Shown in pieces: positions 15,001 through 26,015 of a stretch of 60,227 nucleotides of DNA; position 1 is the stretch's first letter; each line of letters starts with the position of its first letter. A program made the position numbers and the translations under genes. Source of the DNA: Spirogloea muscicola (lineage: Eukaryota; Streptophyta; Zygnematophyceae; Spirogloeales; Spirogloeaceae). The notes beneath the pieces were generated by a model that saw only the letters and a program-made list of their open reading frames with translations, was not told where the DNA came from and did not search any database. The DNA lies in the NCBI GenBank assembly GCA_009602725.1, contig WELB01000104.1, positions 338,809 through 399,035 on the forward strand. The letters are read 5' to 3'.

Positions 15001-18000
15001 TGAAGCAGCTGCGTCAGGAATTGACATCGAAGGGCAACAACCATTGGGTTACGAAAGCTGGGAGCCTCTGAGATCTGAGCTCCAGCAGGGAATTTTGAGA
15101 GCTGTCTGCGAAGCAGCAGGGGCAGAGAGTGGAGGCCAAGCCACCAAGGATGGCAGGAGGGCCGGCATCTGGGCGCTGTGCACTCTTGTCTTGTGCCCAA
15201 GAGACTTTGTAGCTGGAGCTTTTCAGGAGGAGTACGACAAGCTGGTTGCGCCGATGTTGTCGGAACTGAATGGTGGCAACCATCAGCAGAGAGAAGCGAG
15301 CCTCACCTCCTTGATGGATGACAACCAGTTGCTGCAGCTGGCCAATGGCTGGGACTCGAGGCTGGCGAAAGGTGGGGCCCTGCTCCGCACTAACACATTT
15401 ACGTACAGCATCCACAAACCTGCACTTTTTTTGTCATACAACTCATGTTCCAGTTTTCGTGACCCGATTAAGTCTGGCTTATGTATTTGTCAAACTGATA
15501 AAAGCTTGGTTCGCAGACTGACTCACCTGTGCTTGATAGCAGGGCTCGCACTTCATGTGGGAACAGCATCAGCAAAGCGAGAACCTGGCAATGATGGGCT
15601 TTTGACGACAGCTGAAAAGATCATGTCAGGTTCTGGGATTCAGCCGCCAAAGGACAGGTACATGAGGATAGTGTATACCACATTCAGCACATAAGTGCAC
15701 GGTCGTGTGCCTGGCCAGAGATGCATTTGTTGTTGTCCTTTGCACCCGCATTGACATTTTGCAGGTCTGCTGTTGTCCTGGCATGCTTATGTCAGTCTTA
15801 CTTAGCCAAGTTCATCCTCCAAAGTGACTGTGATGCCATTTACCTCAACAGGGTACCTGGAGATTCATGTAGTTTTACAACCAATTTGATGGGGCCGCTT
15901 CTCATGTATGAAGCAGCCCAACCTGCGGGCTAAATGTCTGCGCTAGTCATTGTAGCTTCCTAAACCCATCGTGCTCCTGTCACAGGTTGCTACAATTAGT
16001 GGAAGTTGGTGCTGAAAGAAGATCTCTCGTGAAAGTGGAGGAGGGCTCCACCAAGGCTCTCAAGGTCGCTGGCGCTCTGCAAGAAGAACAACCTGATCCA
16101 ATGGAGGCGCAGATTGCAAGTGCAGAGGAGATTGACACTCTTACGCGGAAAGCACTTGATTGGCTGGCACCTACGTCAGAAGATGTGAGCGAGAGCGAGG
16201 AATTGCTTCAGAGTTCGGCGTACTGGTCTCTCAGGTGCAGGATGCAGTCGTCCGGCGAAGACAGCTCGAGAGCCGCCATTGCCTGCGCTCGCGCTTTTGC
16301 ACAGCACCGGTTCGAGGAGGATCTGCCACAGGGGAATCGGCTGATTCTTTTGCTCCAGCTCGTCTCGGTCATCTGCCGCTCTCTGCAGAGGTCCAGCCAG
16401 AGCTCGCGGGCTCCCGGGCCAGACGACACACAGCTTGCCGCAGAAGGGGTCAAGCAGCAATTGCTGGCCATCAGCAGGTCAGCTCTTCCAAAGTATGCGA
16501 CCGACTTCCTGGGCCGCATTGGAGACGAGCTTCGACCCCAGCTTGCGCACCGCACCACTACTCCTGCTGCAGCCATTGGCCAGTCTAGACTGCAAGATGA
16601 AGACATGGGCAGGGAAGGTGGCATACCCACGTCACAACTTGAACAGCTACCAGGCGACTCTTTGGCACGCTCTTTAGAGCGCTTAGTAGCTGAGGCCATA
16701 GACGGAGGTGGCAAAGGACGAGAAAATCTGGCCACTGAGCAGAAGATCTATCAGCTCGTTGGGCTACTCTCAAAGTTGCTACAGTGCGGCATGTATCAGG
16801 ATCCGAATGAAAAGCCAGAGAAGGCAGGAGTTCCAGCAGACTGTGCAGACGAAAAGAGGAGGAGAGGCAGGGAAGTTGCCATTGCTGAGCTCTTGCAGTG
16901 GCTGGATTGTGACTGGGAGGTGCGATCGAAGTTTGGTATTGTCGAGGACATGGATTTGGGTCGTGCGTCATTGGAGACCCTTGTGGATGTCGGATCCAGA
17001 CAGGCTGTGAAGACGATCGCTACAAGGCTCAGTTCTCAAGTTGCATGCTGTGATCTAGCAGTTCCTGCAGCATCCCGGGCCGTCAGTGACAGTTTTGCAG
17101 TAGCCAGATTTCTTGTGGACTGCCTGCAGCTTGGGCTTGCTAAGGTGAGTCTCCCGTCTTCCCCATGTACCTTTGCTGAACCAGATTGAGATCAGGTCTG
17201 ATTGTGCTGTTACATGGAGATGTGCAGATGACCCTCCACACTCCACCCCAACCTTTGTGACCACTCAAGGCTGTGGCTTTCACTGTGATCCTCTTGTTCT
17301 TGCTTACAATGCTCAGGAGTGCTGCTCAAGAAATCTTCTGCTGCCTGATGTGCACATTTCAGTTAAGAATTGTCCAATCGTTGAGAGCGCAGGTGACGGC
17401 CGAGGCTTTAGCCGATGCCTTTCTTTTGCAGCCAGAGCGTGAGGACGGGGCTTGGCTGGAGCCTCTCATGATGGCAGTCACATCTGGCATTGCCAATGCC
17501 CAAGCGCTCCAGCACCACCTGTATGGCTTAGCCCCTGCTTGACCCCTTATAAGTGCAAGTCCTCTGCATAGATGCTCTAAGAAGCTCAATCTGCTGTCAA
17601 ATCGCTGCACTCTGACTACACGGAATACAGATACATGCTGGCTTCTAATAGCTCTTCCTGAGGTTTTCTAATCCTCATGGACGTTGGTGCTTGCTGTTGC
17701 TTGCTAAGAACTCGTTGCTTCCATGAAGCTTCTGCTCACCATGTGGGACCAGCGTGGCGCCCTTGCTCCCACCTTTCAGAGCAGCGAAGGCAGAAGAAGC
17801 ATCTGGGGAGGCCGTGGTTCGAGCCATTGTGAGGTTTCAGGCCCACCTGTACATTGCTTCACCCTCGTCACTCAAAGCGGCCTGGCGCTCTGACAAACGG
17901 AGAATCCTTTGCTGCGCAGCAGAGCTCCTCTCAAGCATGAGTATGGCACAAGTAAGTTGCTCCTCAATCTGCAGCTGCAGCTGAAGCTGCAATGCGCTTA

Positions 18001-20270
18001 GTGCATTGCAACCAAGCCATGCTCCTTGTGACTATACCATGCTCTCCTTTGACTCAGGGCAAATCTTTGGCCTGGAATCTTGAGCTACACAAGTACCTGC
18101 AGTCCCTATGCTCCTTTAACAGTACTGCAGCAATGGCTGCTGCAGGTAGGACAAGATCCACTCCTGCAGTGCTATGATCGATCAATCGACTGATTCCTTG
18201 ATCAGATTTGTTGATAGCTTGTGGACATTGTATGCCTTAGTGCTAATTGCATTGGACATCTTGAGCTAAGCTAACACTGAGGCGTCCCTCAACAGGCTTC
18301 TGCAAAGACTTCGGTAGAAGGCACCCAGCTTTGCTGCTCTCTCATCTGCCAGCCCTTGCTATCCAACTTCAGGTGAACAGCCGATGTTCTGGGTCACTCC
18401 AGACGGCTTAGCCTTCTAGCTAGCGCACCACCCTGGCTGTGAACAGCTTGTGCGTGGTGGAGACTGGCCATGAGCAATGCTTGTAGTATATGACATCAGC
18501 ATGTTAAGGTTCTGGAGAAGCAGCACGCAGATAAGTAGCAGTCATCTAAGTCAAAATTGACAATCCAAGTGACAATTTCATCCATGAGTTCTCTCCAGGA
18601 GGTCATGAGGGAAGAGGGAAGCATTGCCACCAATGGGAGTCTCTATCTGCGAGCGGTCACTGTGCTAGATTCAGTCCGCCATTTCCTGCTGCCCGCTTAC
18701 AACGGGCACGAAGCCCAAGGGGAAAGCTTAGGAGGGACCTCCTCAGCACCCAGCAAGGCAATGCCTCCTTGGGCCAGCAAGCCACTGGAGTCGATGCTCG
18801 AAGTCATCTTCGATATCCTGAAGGCTGTCAAAGGGCAGGGCGCGCAAGAGCAGGGGAACGCTGTGGTGGTCGCCCAGCTCGTGGACATCCTCTGTCACTT
18901 TGTTGTAGCAGGTACAGATATATTTCAAGTTCATTGTCAAACCTGCAGCAATTGCTTGTGATGTGAAGGTTATCTTAGTGTGCCAATTTCCTGCACAGTG
19001 GCAAATTGCTCCTGCAGCAACTTTCTCACCGTGTCCTTTGGCTTACTGCATGGCACAGGTCAGCATTCAGCTGCCTTAGTCGCAAGGGAGGACGACCTTC
19101 TGAGGGCCTTAGAGGCAGAGTATGTCAAAGTCAAAAAGCTGGGGTTCCTGCGATCCCTTCTGCACGACCCAAATCTACGTTCCCAACAGTTGTCAAGGGA
19201 CATCGCCACTCCTGAGCTGCACCGTGTGCGGACAAGGCTAGCCAGGCTTACTCAAGTCAGGCAGCTGGACGTTCTGGCAACCCAAGTCTACGCGCATAAC
19301 TCTACAGTTCGCAGCACCGTGAGGGTAATTTCTCATCCCCCTTCAGTTTGGTGAAAAAATCTCGTGAGACTCTTTTCCAGGTGGTACTGTTAGTTGACAG
19401 GCTTGATTTTCCTGTCTGGCTCTATAATCTCCAGGAGGTGGACGCTTCTGATGACCTCGAAGATGGTTACAACGAAGCCCCGACAGTGCTCGCCTTGTTG
19501 ACTGACATCGAGAGGGCTTCGGCCAGGATGCCCCCTGTTCTGAGCATGCTGGAGAATGAACTGCTGCCGACGCTTGACATTTGCGACCCTGCAATTGAGG
19601 AGCTTGCAACTACCCTCATTGAACGGCTGCTGGAGAGTCGCATGAGGTTGTGCACTGCAGCTGCAAAGACTGAAATTTGTAAACTTCAAGTCATCAACCT
19701 GTGGAAGCACGAGAGGCCCAGCTGTGCAGTGTATCAGCTGAAGGCTAACATATGGGGTTCCATGATTTTGAGGCATCTTCTGTACTTTCATCTGTTGCAG
19801 CTTGAAGAGTGCGGATTGTGTGGCGACATGGCTCTTGAAGCAATTGACAAGCGACAGGACAGGCTTAGTGCATTCCTCTGTACAGAGAGTGGCTCGCTTA
19901 TTCCCTTTACTGTCAGGTACTTCTGAAACAGTGGTGCAGATAAATGGCCACAATCTGTGTCCATTACTGTGGTTATGCATGGGAAGATGCCTGCTTGCGT
20001 GCCCATCTGTGTGCTTGAAGCTGTGTTGGCATGTGCGCATGCGTCATCAGGGATGCTTTGGCATGTCTGTCTTCAGGATGCTTTGGCTCGTCGATGTGTG
20101 TGCAAGTCACATTATTGGCAAGCCTCTGGTGCTCAAATTGTTGTGCTGAAGATCCAAATGCATATTGTGCAGGACAAAGAGAGGAGTTCTTACAGATGCT
20201 ATTCAAAACAGGCTATGTGGCAGCAACAGAGCTTCCAAAGTTGCTCCAATCACCACTTAGTGTACATTGA
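6070..20270 (+). CDS. INTS1: Integrator complex subunit 1 (INTS1), about 35 exons
   Basis: Scaffold subunit of the nuclear Integrator complex, which cleaves and terminates RNA polymerase II transcripts. Inferred exons: 6070-6075, 6232-6723, 7060-7117, 7385-7575, 7944-8087, 8373-~8471, ~8998-9034, 9058-9170, 9299-9482, 9623-9712, 10012-10131, 10235-10287, 10494-10608, 10989-11126, 11428-11541, 11825-11959, 12196-12309, 12739-~12890, 13418-13585, 13706-13789, ~13909-14188, 14400-14710, 14885-15371, 15543-15657, 15765-~15852, 15986-17144, 17393-17520, 17780-17951, 18058-18145, 18296-18372, 18599-18911, 19059-19324, 19435-19646, 19801-~19933, ~20173-20270. The total, about 2,180 residues, is close to human INTS1. 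Family-like segments in the right order: AYLEDFVGPRTWV, ISARALCRGLMQ, LPVTEATLARIIVMGLS, NPVSIGAFAWTKIPSVKLLME, RRHPALLLSHLPALAIQL, VLALLTDIERASARMPPVLS. The N-terminus is acidic with LDLDLN. The protein is helical-repeat throughout. Joints near 8.5-9.05, 12.9-13.4, 15.85 and 19.93-20.17 kb are unresolved. One intron (13790) starts with GC. Confidence 0.85.
14222..14361 (+). repeat. Two-copy tandem repeat in an INTS1 intron
   Basis: About 70 bases are duplicated head to tail. Both copies share ACTTGCC, GATGGA, CCTCCTCT, GTTGGG and end CACTATAAGTAGCTTGAA or CGCTATAAGTAGCTTGAA. The copies have diverged by several substitutions. The intron is 14189-14399 and has no open frame. Confidence 0.75.
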
Positions 20271-21149
20271 CTTTAGCATAACCAAGTATTAGGCTTGGAA
20301 GCTAAAAGTCAAGTCTGTGCAGGGAATAGCCCAAGCATCTCTTAAGGTTCATGCACACGAGCTGCTTCGTCAGACCCTTTGTATGCGCTTGGCTGGATGG
20401 CACGGCCACCCTTGATGCGCAAAGTAGCCGCGACCTTTTTTCCCCGCGACCTTTTTTCCTTCTTTCTATTACCTCGTATAGCCCCCTTCAGCAGAGCATG
20501 ATGCGAGGTTTGAGCATCGCCAAGCCCACGCGCGATGATGCGCGTGTAGCCAAAGACGGGGTAGTGTCCACTCACTGTGTGTGACAAATTTGGAGACTCC
20601 AAAGGCAAAGTTGAAAGGCCAAAGAAAGTGGAATCGAGTCCCTAGGGGCCCGCAAAATAAGGATGTGTCATGTAATAGTCGTTGATTGTCGTGAAAGCAA
20701 CAGCTTAAATTGATGCTTGGGCTGGCCACATTCCTCCGACAGGCGACTTAGGGATTGTGGTCACCTCCTTGAGAAGGTAACATGAGCAATCAGAGTCGTG
20801 GCACAAGCAGCATTTCTGCTGGCGCCGAAGCTTGCGTCAGTGCTAGGCGACAGCAGCCACCTCCTGTGAGGACTGCAATTGGCGGAAGACTTATCATTGT
20901 AAGGCATTAATATTGGCCACTTTTTCAGATGTGCACTTTGCCCCTCGAGGTGTGCGGCCTGCCGGGTAACCGAAGAGCAGTCCGTCGCAAGACCAGCCGG
21001 GTTTGCGTCCTTCTATATCCAGAATCGCGTTCAGAAGAGTATGGTCGTCTAATCAATGGACCCCTTGATCTATTTTAAGCCGTGGGCAGTGGGCTCCGGT
21101 GTACCAATTAAGGTCGCCTTGCCACCGCTTCTGTCGCGCTCAACTCCTT
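20271..21149. other. INTS1 3' flank, no gene recognised
   Basis: There is a small direct repeat (CGCGACCTTTTTTCC twice, about 20428-20461). A short frame from ATG 20781 (MSNQSRGTSSISAGAEACVSARRQ) has no recognisable relatives and could be the start of a retroelement gag. A TGTAA-like polyadenylation motif occurs near 20669. Nothing else is supported. Confidence 0.4.
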
Positions 21150-21498
21150 GTTACTCTAGGGTTGTCGAAGTGCCCTTTCTGATGGGCTTACCTTATTGCA
21201 AGGCCGGAACGATAATCGCATGCGTCTGTCAATCTACATCCAGCGGTCTATGGCCCACGCCTTGCATCTCTGTGCTGGCCGTGCTCTCGCTGCAGCCTCT
21301 GGCTTTCGTCAGGGAGATGGTTTTCCAGCAGCTAGTCTGTCGAATTTGAGGCCCCTCACTCGTAGCTACTGAGTGGTCCATCCTACACCTATTCTGACAT
21401 AGCATTTTGAGGCCCCTGACCTTCAGTTGGCCCCTTCGAACCTTTGTCAATTCTTTTCGGGCTGGCTTCTCACAGCCCTTGCCCCCTTGGGAAAGTCA
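21150..21498 (+). mobile_element. 5'-truncated LINE copy, tail type C
   Basis: From 21219 the plus strand encodes MRLSIYIQRSMAHALHLCAG, then RALAAASGFRQGDGFPAASLSNLRPLTRSY and a stop, the standard C-terminus of this LINE family. Its 3' tail contains TTGTCAATTCTTTTCGGGCTGG and closes the stem with CACAGCCC, then TTGCCCCCTTGGGAAAG. Upstream coding sequence is decayed. Confidence 0.8.
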
Positions 21499-21599
21499 CT
21501 TCCTATTGCGCATTGAAAGGTCTCTGGCAGCGGGCGTCACGCTTGAGCTTTGGTGTAACGGTCCCTCCATTTGGGAGTGCTTACGTGATGATCGTATCC

Positions 21600-21915
21600 A
21601 CATGTCGGGCCCGCCCCTCCGGAGGTGGGACCTTGGAGCTACCTCGTCACGCCCTTCTGTATCGGCTTGAATTGGCCTCCATTTCATTCCATGCGCCCCG
21701 CGCGCCTTCTCTCTTCTGGGGTGGGGTGGCAGGTACGTTTGAGTAGTAGGCCTTGGTCAGACTCAGGCAGTCGGGCCTGTGACGCCCAGAGAGAGGCACA
21801 GCCCTGCCGCCGCCTGCTGCCGCAGCCGCCGCCACAGCTCTGCTGATGCCCCGCCTGCTGCTCAGCCCGTCGCTGTAGCTCGTCGCTGCAGCCCTCGCCG
21901 GCTCTCTTCAAGTGC
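21600..21915 (+). mobile_element. LTR-like fragment interrupted by LINE tail F
   Basis: Blocks in order: GGGCCCGCCCCTCCGGAGG, GGGGTGGCAGG, AGTAGTAGGCCTTGGTCAGACT, AGAGAGGCACAGCCCTGC, CACAGCTCTGCTG and CAGCCCGTCGC. The same order occurs at 27120-27410 (plus) and, reversed, at 25200-25480. Between the first and second block, about 21655-21718 is a LINE tail of type F (GGCTTGAATTGGCCTCC ... GCGCGCCTTCTCTC), probably a nested insertion. Confidence 0.6.
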
Positions 21916-22080
21916 TATGGCTGCGCCCCCTTTCTGCTTCTTTCAAATCGGACCAGAATATGAGTCCCCCTTACACGTTGACAGGTGCAGCCCATCACCA
22001 TCCCAGTCAAATCTACACTGACGTGCCACAACAGGATATCGACAAGGGCGTTCATAGAGACCCCAAGTGGTAGCTCCTGG

Positions 22081-22206
22081 TGAGGTTACTGAGCGTTCCC
22101 TCGCTGATGTCTTAGTCCTAGTCCTTCGCACTTCAGCTCCATCAGACCTTGCCCATTCCTTTGGGCTGGCCTTTCCCAGCCACCAGTCAATCTGGCCGCG
22201 CTTTCT
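22081..22206 (+). mobile_element. 126-base LINE tail insertion, type A, with TSD
   Basis: The insert starts TGAGGTTACTGAGCG, just at the LINE stop codon, and ends GGCCGCGCTTTCT. It is flanked by CTCCTGG at 22074-22080 and 22207-22213. It contains the hairpin GGCTGG-CCTTTC-CCAGCC. It is essentially the whole 3' UTR and nothing else of the element. Confidence 0.8.
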
Positions 22207-22438
22207 CTCCTGGAGAGATGAATCTTGCCAACTTCTCCGGATGCTCTCAATTTCCGGCATCCTCCTCAACGTCCTGTAAAGCCTACCTTCTGCTGCTGCC
22301 ATAAGCTTAGCCCGTGCCTCTTGTACGCCTTGCTTGCATGGTCAACGCCGCCTAGATTGGCGGCGCGACCATCACCGCACGAAGCGGCGGCCGGCAGCCT
22401 GGGTCAACGAGTCCCACGCGGCCCGGAGTCCCGGCAGA

Positions 22439-22862
22439 AAAAGAAGAAAGTGCTCGCCCATTGAGAATAGGGGCTGGAACAACCAGCCCGAAAAAGAATG
22501 AACAGAGTACGAGAAGGGGGCCAGGGGAAGCGCTAAGTAACAGAAACAAAGCTGCTACGAGACACTCAGTAACCCCTGCTAAGCAGCCGCAGATCAGAGA
22601 TGCTGGGCTCCTGGAAGTGGGTCCCCTGGCCAGAGCCAGAGGCAGCAGCGAGGGCTCTGCCGGCACGAAGGTGCAGCGCCCGGGCCATGGACCTCTGCAG
22701 CGAGACGGCCAGGCGCATTCGATACACTTGCGCCAGCGACCCGGCTGCAGGGAAGTCAACCGGCTCCCCATGGAAGCGCCGGGCGATGGTGGGAACAAGA
22801 GCTGCCTCGACGCGGAATTCCTCGCTGGCCGCCGGGGAGGCTGCCCTTTCCAAGAAAAGGAA
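22439..22862 (-). mobile_element. 5'-truncated LINE copy, tail type B
   Basis: On the minus strand the frame 22853-22566 encodes FRVEAALVPTIARRFHGEPV, then QVYRMRLAVSLQRSMARALHLRAGRALAAAS and SDLRLLSRGY followed by a stop. The 3' tail runs to about 22440 and contains GTTCATTCTTTTTCGGGCTGG-TTGTT-CCAGCCCC and CAATGGGCGAGCAC. A possible target duplication (AGAAAA) occurs at both ends. The coding remnant is well preserved, so insertion is probably recent. Confidence 0.8.
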
Positions 22863-22904
22863 ATTTAGCAGTCTCTATCACTAATGCGGAAGCGTGAGGA
22901 GTCG

Positions 22905-22990
22905 GCAGAGCGCGGCTGTGAGAGAAGGCGCGCGGTGCGCATGAAATCAAAGCGAGGCCAATTCAAGCCAATACATTGTTCAGACTGAAA
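22905..22990 (-). mobile_element. LINE 3' tail, type F
   Basis: Read on the minus strand: CTGAACAATGTATTGGCTTG, then AATTGGCCTC and GCGCGCCTTCTCTC. The same tail follows the plus-strand LINE copy ending at 33118 and occurs at 21655-21718 and 46750-46806. Confidence 0.6.
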
Positions 22991-23189
22991 GCCGCTAGGC
23001 AGCGGCTGGGAGATGGAGCGTTGAGCGGGCAGAGAGGCAGAGCTTGGGTCAGTATACTGAAAGTGACCCCGCGCCGGGGACTGGGCTGGTGCCCTGGTTA
23101 TGGACGTCGGGGAGCCCGGGAGGGCGCCGCCCCAAGTGTCTGACAGAGCTGCTTGTGGCGCCGGGCGCTGGTTCGCCGCCACCCATCAA

Positions 23190-23480
23190 GCAGTTGATGC
23201 AGGTAATGATCTGCCTTCGCGGTACCACCCACCGCCCCCATGCAGCGGTCCCTTGCCTTCGCGGTTCACTTGCGCGCAGGCCGAGCTTTGGCGGCGGCCT
23301 CCGGCTTCCGTCAGGGCGACGTCTTTCCGCCAGCTAGCTACTCGGACTTGCAAGGTTACTGAGCGTTCCCTGGCTGATGTCTTAGTCCTAGTCGTTCGCA
23401 CTCAGGCTCCCTCAGACCTTGTCCATTCCTTTGGGCTGGCCTTTCCCAGTCACCAGTCAATCTGGCCGCGCTTCTTCCCC
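23190..23480 (+). mobile_element. 5'-truncated LINE copy, tail type A
   Basis: From about 23238 the plus strand encodes MQRSLAFAVHLRAGRALAAA, SGFRQGDVFPPASYSDLQGY and a stop at the head of GCGTTCCCTGGC. This copy shows directly that the interspersed repeat beginning GGTTACTGAGCG is the 3' UTR of the LINE. The tail ends GGCCGCGCTTC near 23473. Confidence 0.85.
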
Positions 23481-23725
23481 ATGTACTCTGGAGGGGAGGA
23501 GGATGGGAAACTACTCCGCGGCTGCCGCCGCCTGGAGCTGGCTAGCTAACATCCAGTCAGCCAAGGCTTCCCCTTAGCGAGTCCTCGCTTAAGGACAACA
23601 CTATGGTCCTTCCATGACATATTCCATCGGTGGCTCATTTGTGTCGATCCGACAAGGATGGTGATGTGGCGGTACACGTGGATATAACAGGTGAATTCAT
23701 ATGTGGACTGGTGTGAAATAGAAAG

Positions 23726-23798
23726 CGCGGCCAGATTGACTGGTGGCTGGGAAAGGCCAGCCCAAAAGAATGGACAAGGTCTGAGGGAGCTTGAGTTG
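23726..23798 (-). mobile_element. 73-base LINE tail insertion, type A, with TSD
   Basis: The insert begins, in element orientation, within CTCAAGCTCCCTCAGACC and ends GGCCGCG. The hexamer AGAAAG flanks it at 23720-23725 and 23799-23804. The complete GGCTGG/CCAGCC hairpin is included. Confidence 0.7.
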
Positions 23799-23799
23799 A

Positions 23800-24700
23800 G
23801 AAAGGAGTCGCGACCAGGCTACCTCGGGCTCCACGTCGGTCAAAGATGCGTATCTTCCGCTGAGCCGTAGATCTGGCATCGGCGGGCAGACCCTATCCTG
23901 CCGCCCGAAACCGCTCAAAGAAGCCCGAAGAGACCTCAAGAAGTCATAAGCCCACTTCGATGGGCGTGACCCACCTTGACGAATGTCAGCGTTTACCGGC
24001 CAGGCTAGCGGCGGTAAAGGTAGGTCGCGGTAGAAGTGACGGTCCCAGGCTACACTGGCTGTGGGACCAGGGGTGCCAAATGATGGCCTGCCCCCAAAGA
24101 CGATGTGATTGTTCGCCTGACCGAGCATGAGGGGTGTGGAGTGCCGTGGCCGAGCAGTTGTCGTGCTATATCCCGTCGACGGCTTATGTGGGTCGATCTG
24201 ACTAGGACAGGATCTGACTTGGCACTTGGCTTCCTAGGCCTCCCAAAGGGGGCGTGGACAAGGTCCGAAGGGGCCGAACACGCCAAGGAGCCGCAAGCAC
24301 GGCACCTCCACCTTAGCTTCAGATGAGGCATGTACCCTTCTGTTAGTGCCACAAATGGCATCGGTGCACAGTCCCACTTTCCCGCCCGTGTTCCTCAAAG
24401 AGAAGCCCACAAAGTAGCCCAAAGGTCCAGAAGCCAGCTTCAGTGGGTGATCCACCTTGACAGGTTGTGGCGGGTCGGCTCCCGCTAGACAGCAGCAGGG
24501 CAATCTTAGGTATTTCGGAGAAGTGATGGTTCCAGGCTACACTGGCCATTAGGACCAGGGGAGCCAACCTGGCCAGCCGGCTCACCCAAAAAAACAACAG
24601 AAGCTCTTCCAGAGGGGGCTCAGCCCAACCCAGTATAATCCTCGTGGTGACCGAGCCCAAGGGAGAAGATGGTCCCGGGAACGAGTAGTTCATTCGGTCC
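23800..24700 (-). mobile_element. Two diverged copies of an unknown retroelement ORF fragment
   Basis: About 23800-24080 and 24320-24580 match each other in several blocks. The minus strand shows GTPGPTASVAWDRHF in one and VLMASVAWNHHF in the other, preceded and followed by further similar residues. An LTR-like piece (TTGTCGTGCTATATCCCGTC, GATCTGACTAGGACAG) sits between them at 24155-24240 and matches the LTR repeats at 4238 and 33998. The coding frames are broken. The family was not recognised. Confidence 0.45.
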
Positions 24701-25150
24701 AGCCACTTGATTGGGACGGGTCTGACCTAGGGTCACCAGTGCCGCCGCCGCCGCCGTTGCACCAGCGGACATCCTCCGAGCATTGTGCGCCGTGGCAAGG
24801 GGCATGGGCAAAAACACCAGGCAGACGGGCCGCTAAAGAGCTTCACCCCGCCAGGATTGTGTTCACAGAACTGAAATTGGCGCAGTTGCAAGGAATGGCA
24901 AGCTCGTTCTCAAATGTATTCTTGGTGATAGATAGTCCTGCAGAGGGAAGTGACGCGCCTCGAAAGTACCGTCACAGCATGTTCCAAGGGGATATACCTC
25001 GTTACAACGTTAGTCCCGGTGGACCCTCACGTACAGACATGAGACCTTTGTTACACTAGGATTTGTCACTTGCCCTGTACAAAGTGCTCTTCGGATTAGA
25101 AGTAATGTGACGTACCCACGCTTATAGGGATTAGTACGTCCTCATTGGGT
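24700..25150. other. No gene recognised
   Basis: A Pro-rich plus-strand frame (24739-25059) has no family resemblance. The stretch lies between retroelement remnants and is probably transposon debris. Confidence 0.4.
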
Positions 25151-25189
25151 TCGGTCAGTGGGGGGTTAGAAGCAAACCTCCTACAGTGA

Positions 25190-26015
25190 AGCACCACATA
25201 CAATACGCAGCGGAATGCCTTGCCCTGAGGCGCCGCCGACAGGCAGCGTGCCCACCTCCTGGGCACAAGCCAACAACTGTCCCCCCCCAGAGGAGCAACC
25301 GTGGGTTACTGACAGAGCCGGCGACCAACCGCTGCGACGGGCTGCGGCGACGTGCTGCAGCAGCAAATAGCAGCAGGGTGCGGCGGCGAGCTGCAGCAGC
25401 AGGCAGCAGCACGACTGTGCCTCTCTGATCCTCACTGATCCGACTCACTCGAGGCGGGTCTCGGCCTACTACTTATGGTGCTTCAAAGCCACCCATCCAT
25501 CAGTATGTGTGGGGGTCGCTTCAAAGCCCACCCTGTAAAGGCGGGCCTCACGAGGGTCAGTCTCGTGGACATGTAACGTCCACGTGAAGACCTCGAGGAT
25601 ACCGCAAGGTGGACATGTGACTTCCACGGGAAGACCTTGAGGGTACTGTAGAAGATAGGTCGTCCATGGGAAGACCTCGAGGATACCATCAGGTGGACAT
25701 GTGACGTCCACGTGAAGACTATCCACGAACCCAGGGGCTGACAGCCGGCGGGGGCCCCAGGTGGGGACCCGGCATGGACACGGGTAAGCGCGAATAGGAG
25801 GTTGTCATGCGAGAGGGCGTCTATGCGAGATGGCGTCGATAGGTCTAGAATATGGAAAATGCTGACTCGCTAGTCTACTTTGTACCCAAACCAAACGAGG
25901 ATGTTGGCTAGGCCGACACGCAAGGCAGTCTGATTAGGAACCAACAATACCAATTGTCATCAGTCTTCAAATATCACAGCACAGTAATCAGTCCAGAACG
26001 GTGACTATACAGCAT
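25190..26015 (-). mobile_element. Candidate 3' LTR of the gypsy-like element
   Basis: It lies directly downstream, on the minus strand, of the last coding remnant and of a G-run that could be the polypurine tract. The half at 25480-25200 carries, in minus orientation, CATAAGTAGTAGGCC (TATA-like), AGAGAGGCACAG and CTGCTGCCTGCTGCTGC, in the same order as the LTR-like sequence at 27180-27400. The other half holds a minisatellite. Exact ends and a matching 5' LTR were not found. Confidence 0.45.
25563..25725. repeat. Minisatellite, unit about 44 bases, 3.5 copies
   Basis: Units start GTGGACATGTGACGTCCAC and contain GAAGACCTCGAGGATACC. Starts are near 25564, 25608, 25654 (degenerate first part) and 25692. 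Each full unit includes a palindrome GTGGAC...GTCCAC. It lies in the presumed U3 region of the gypsy LTR. Confidence 0.85.
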
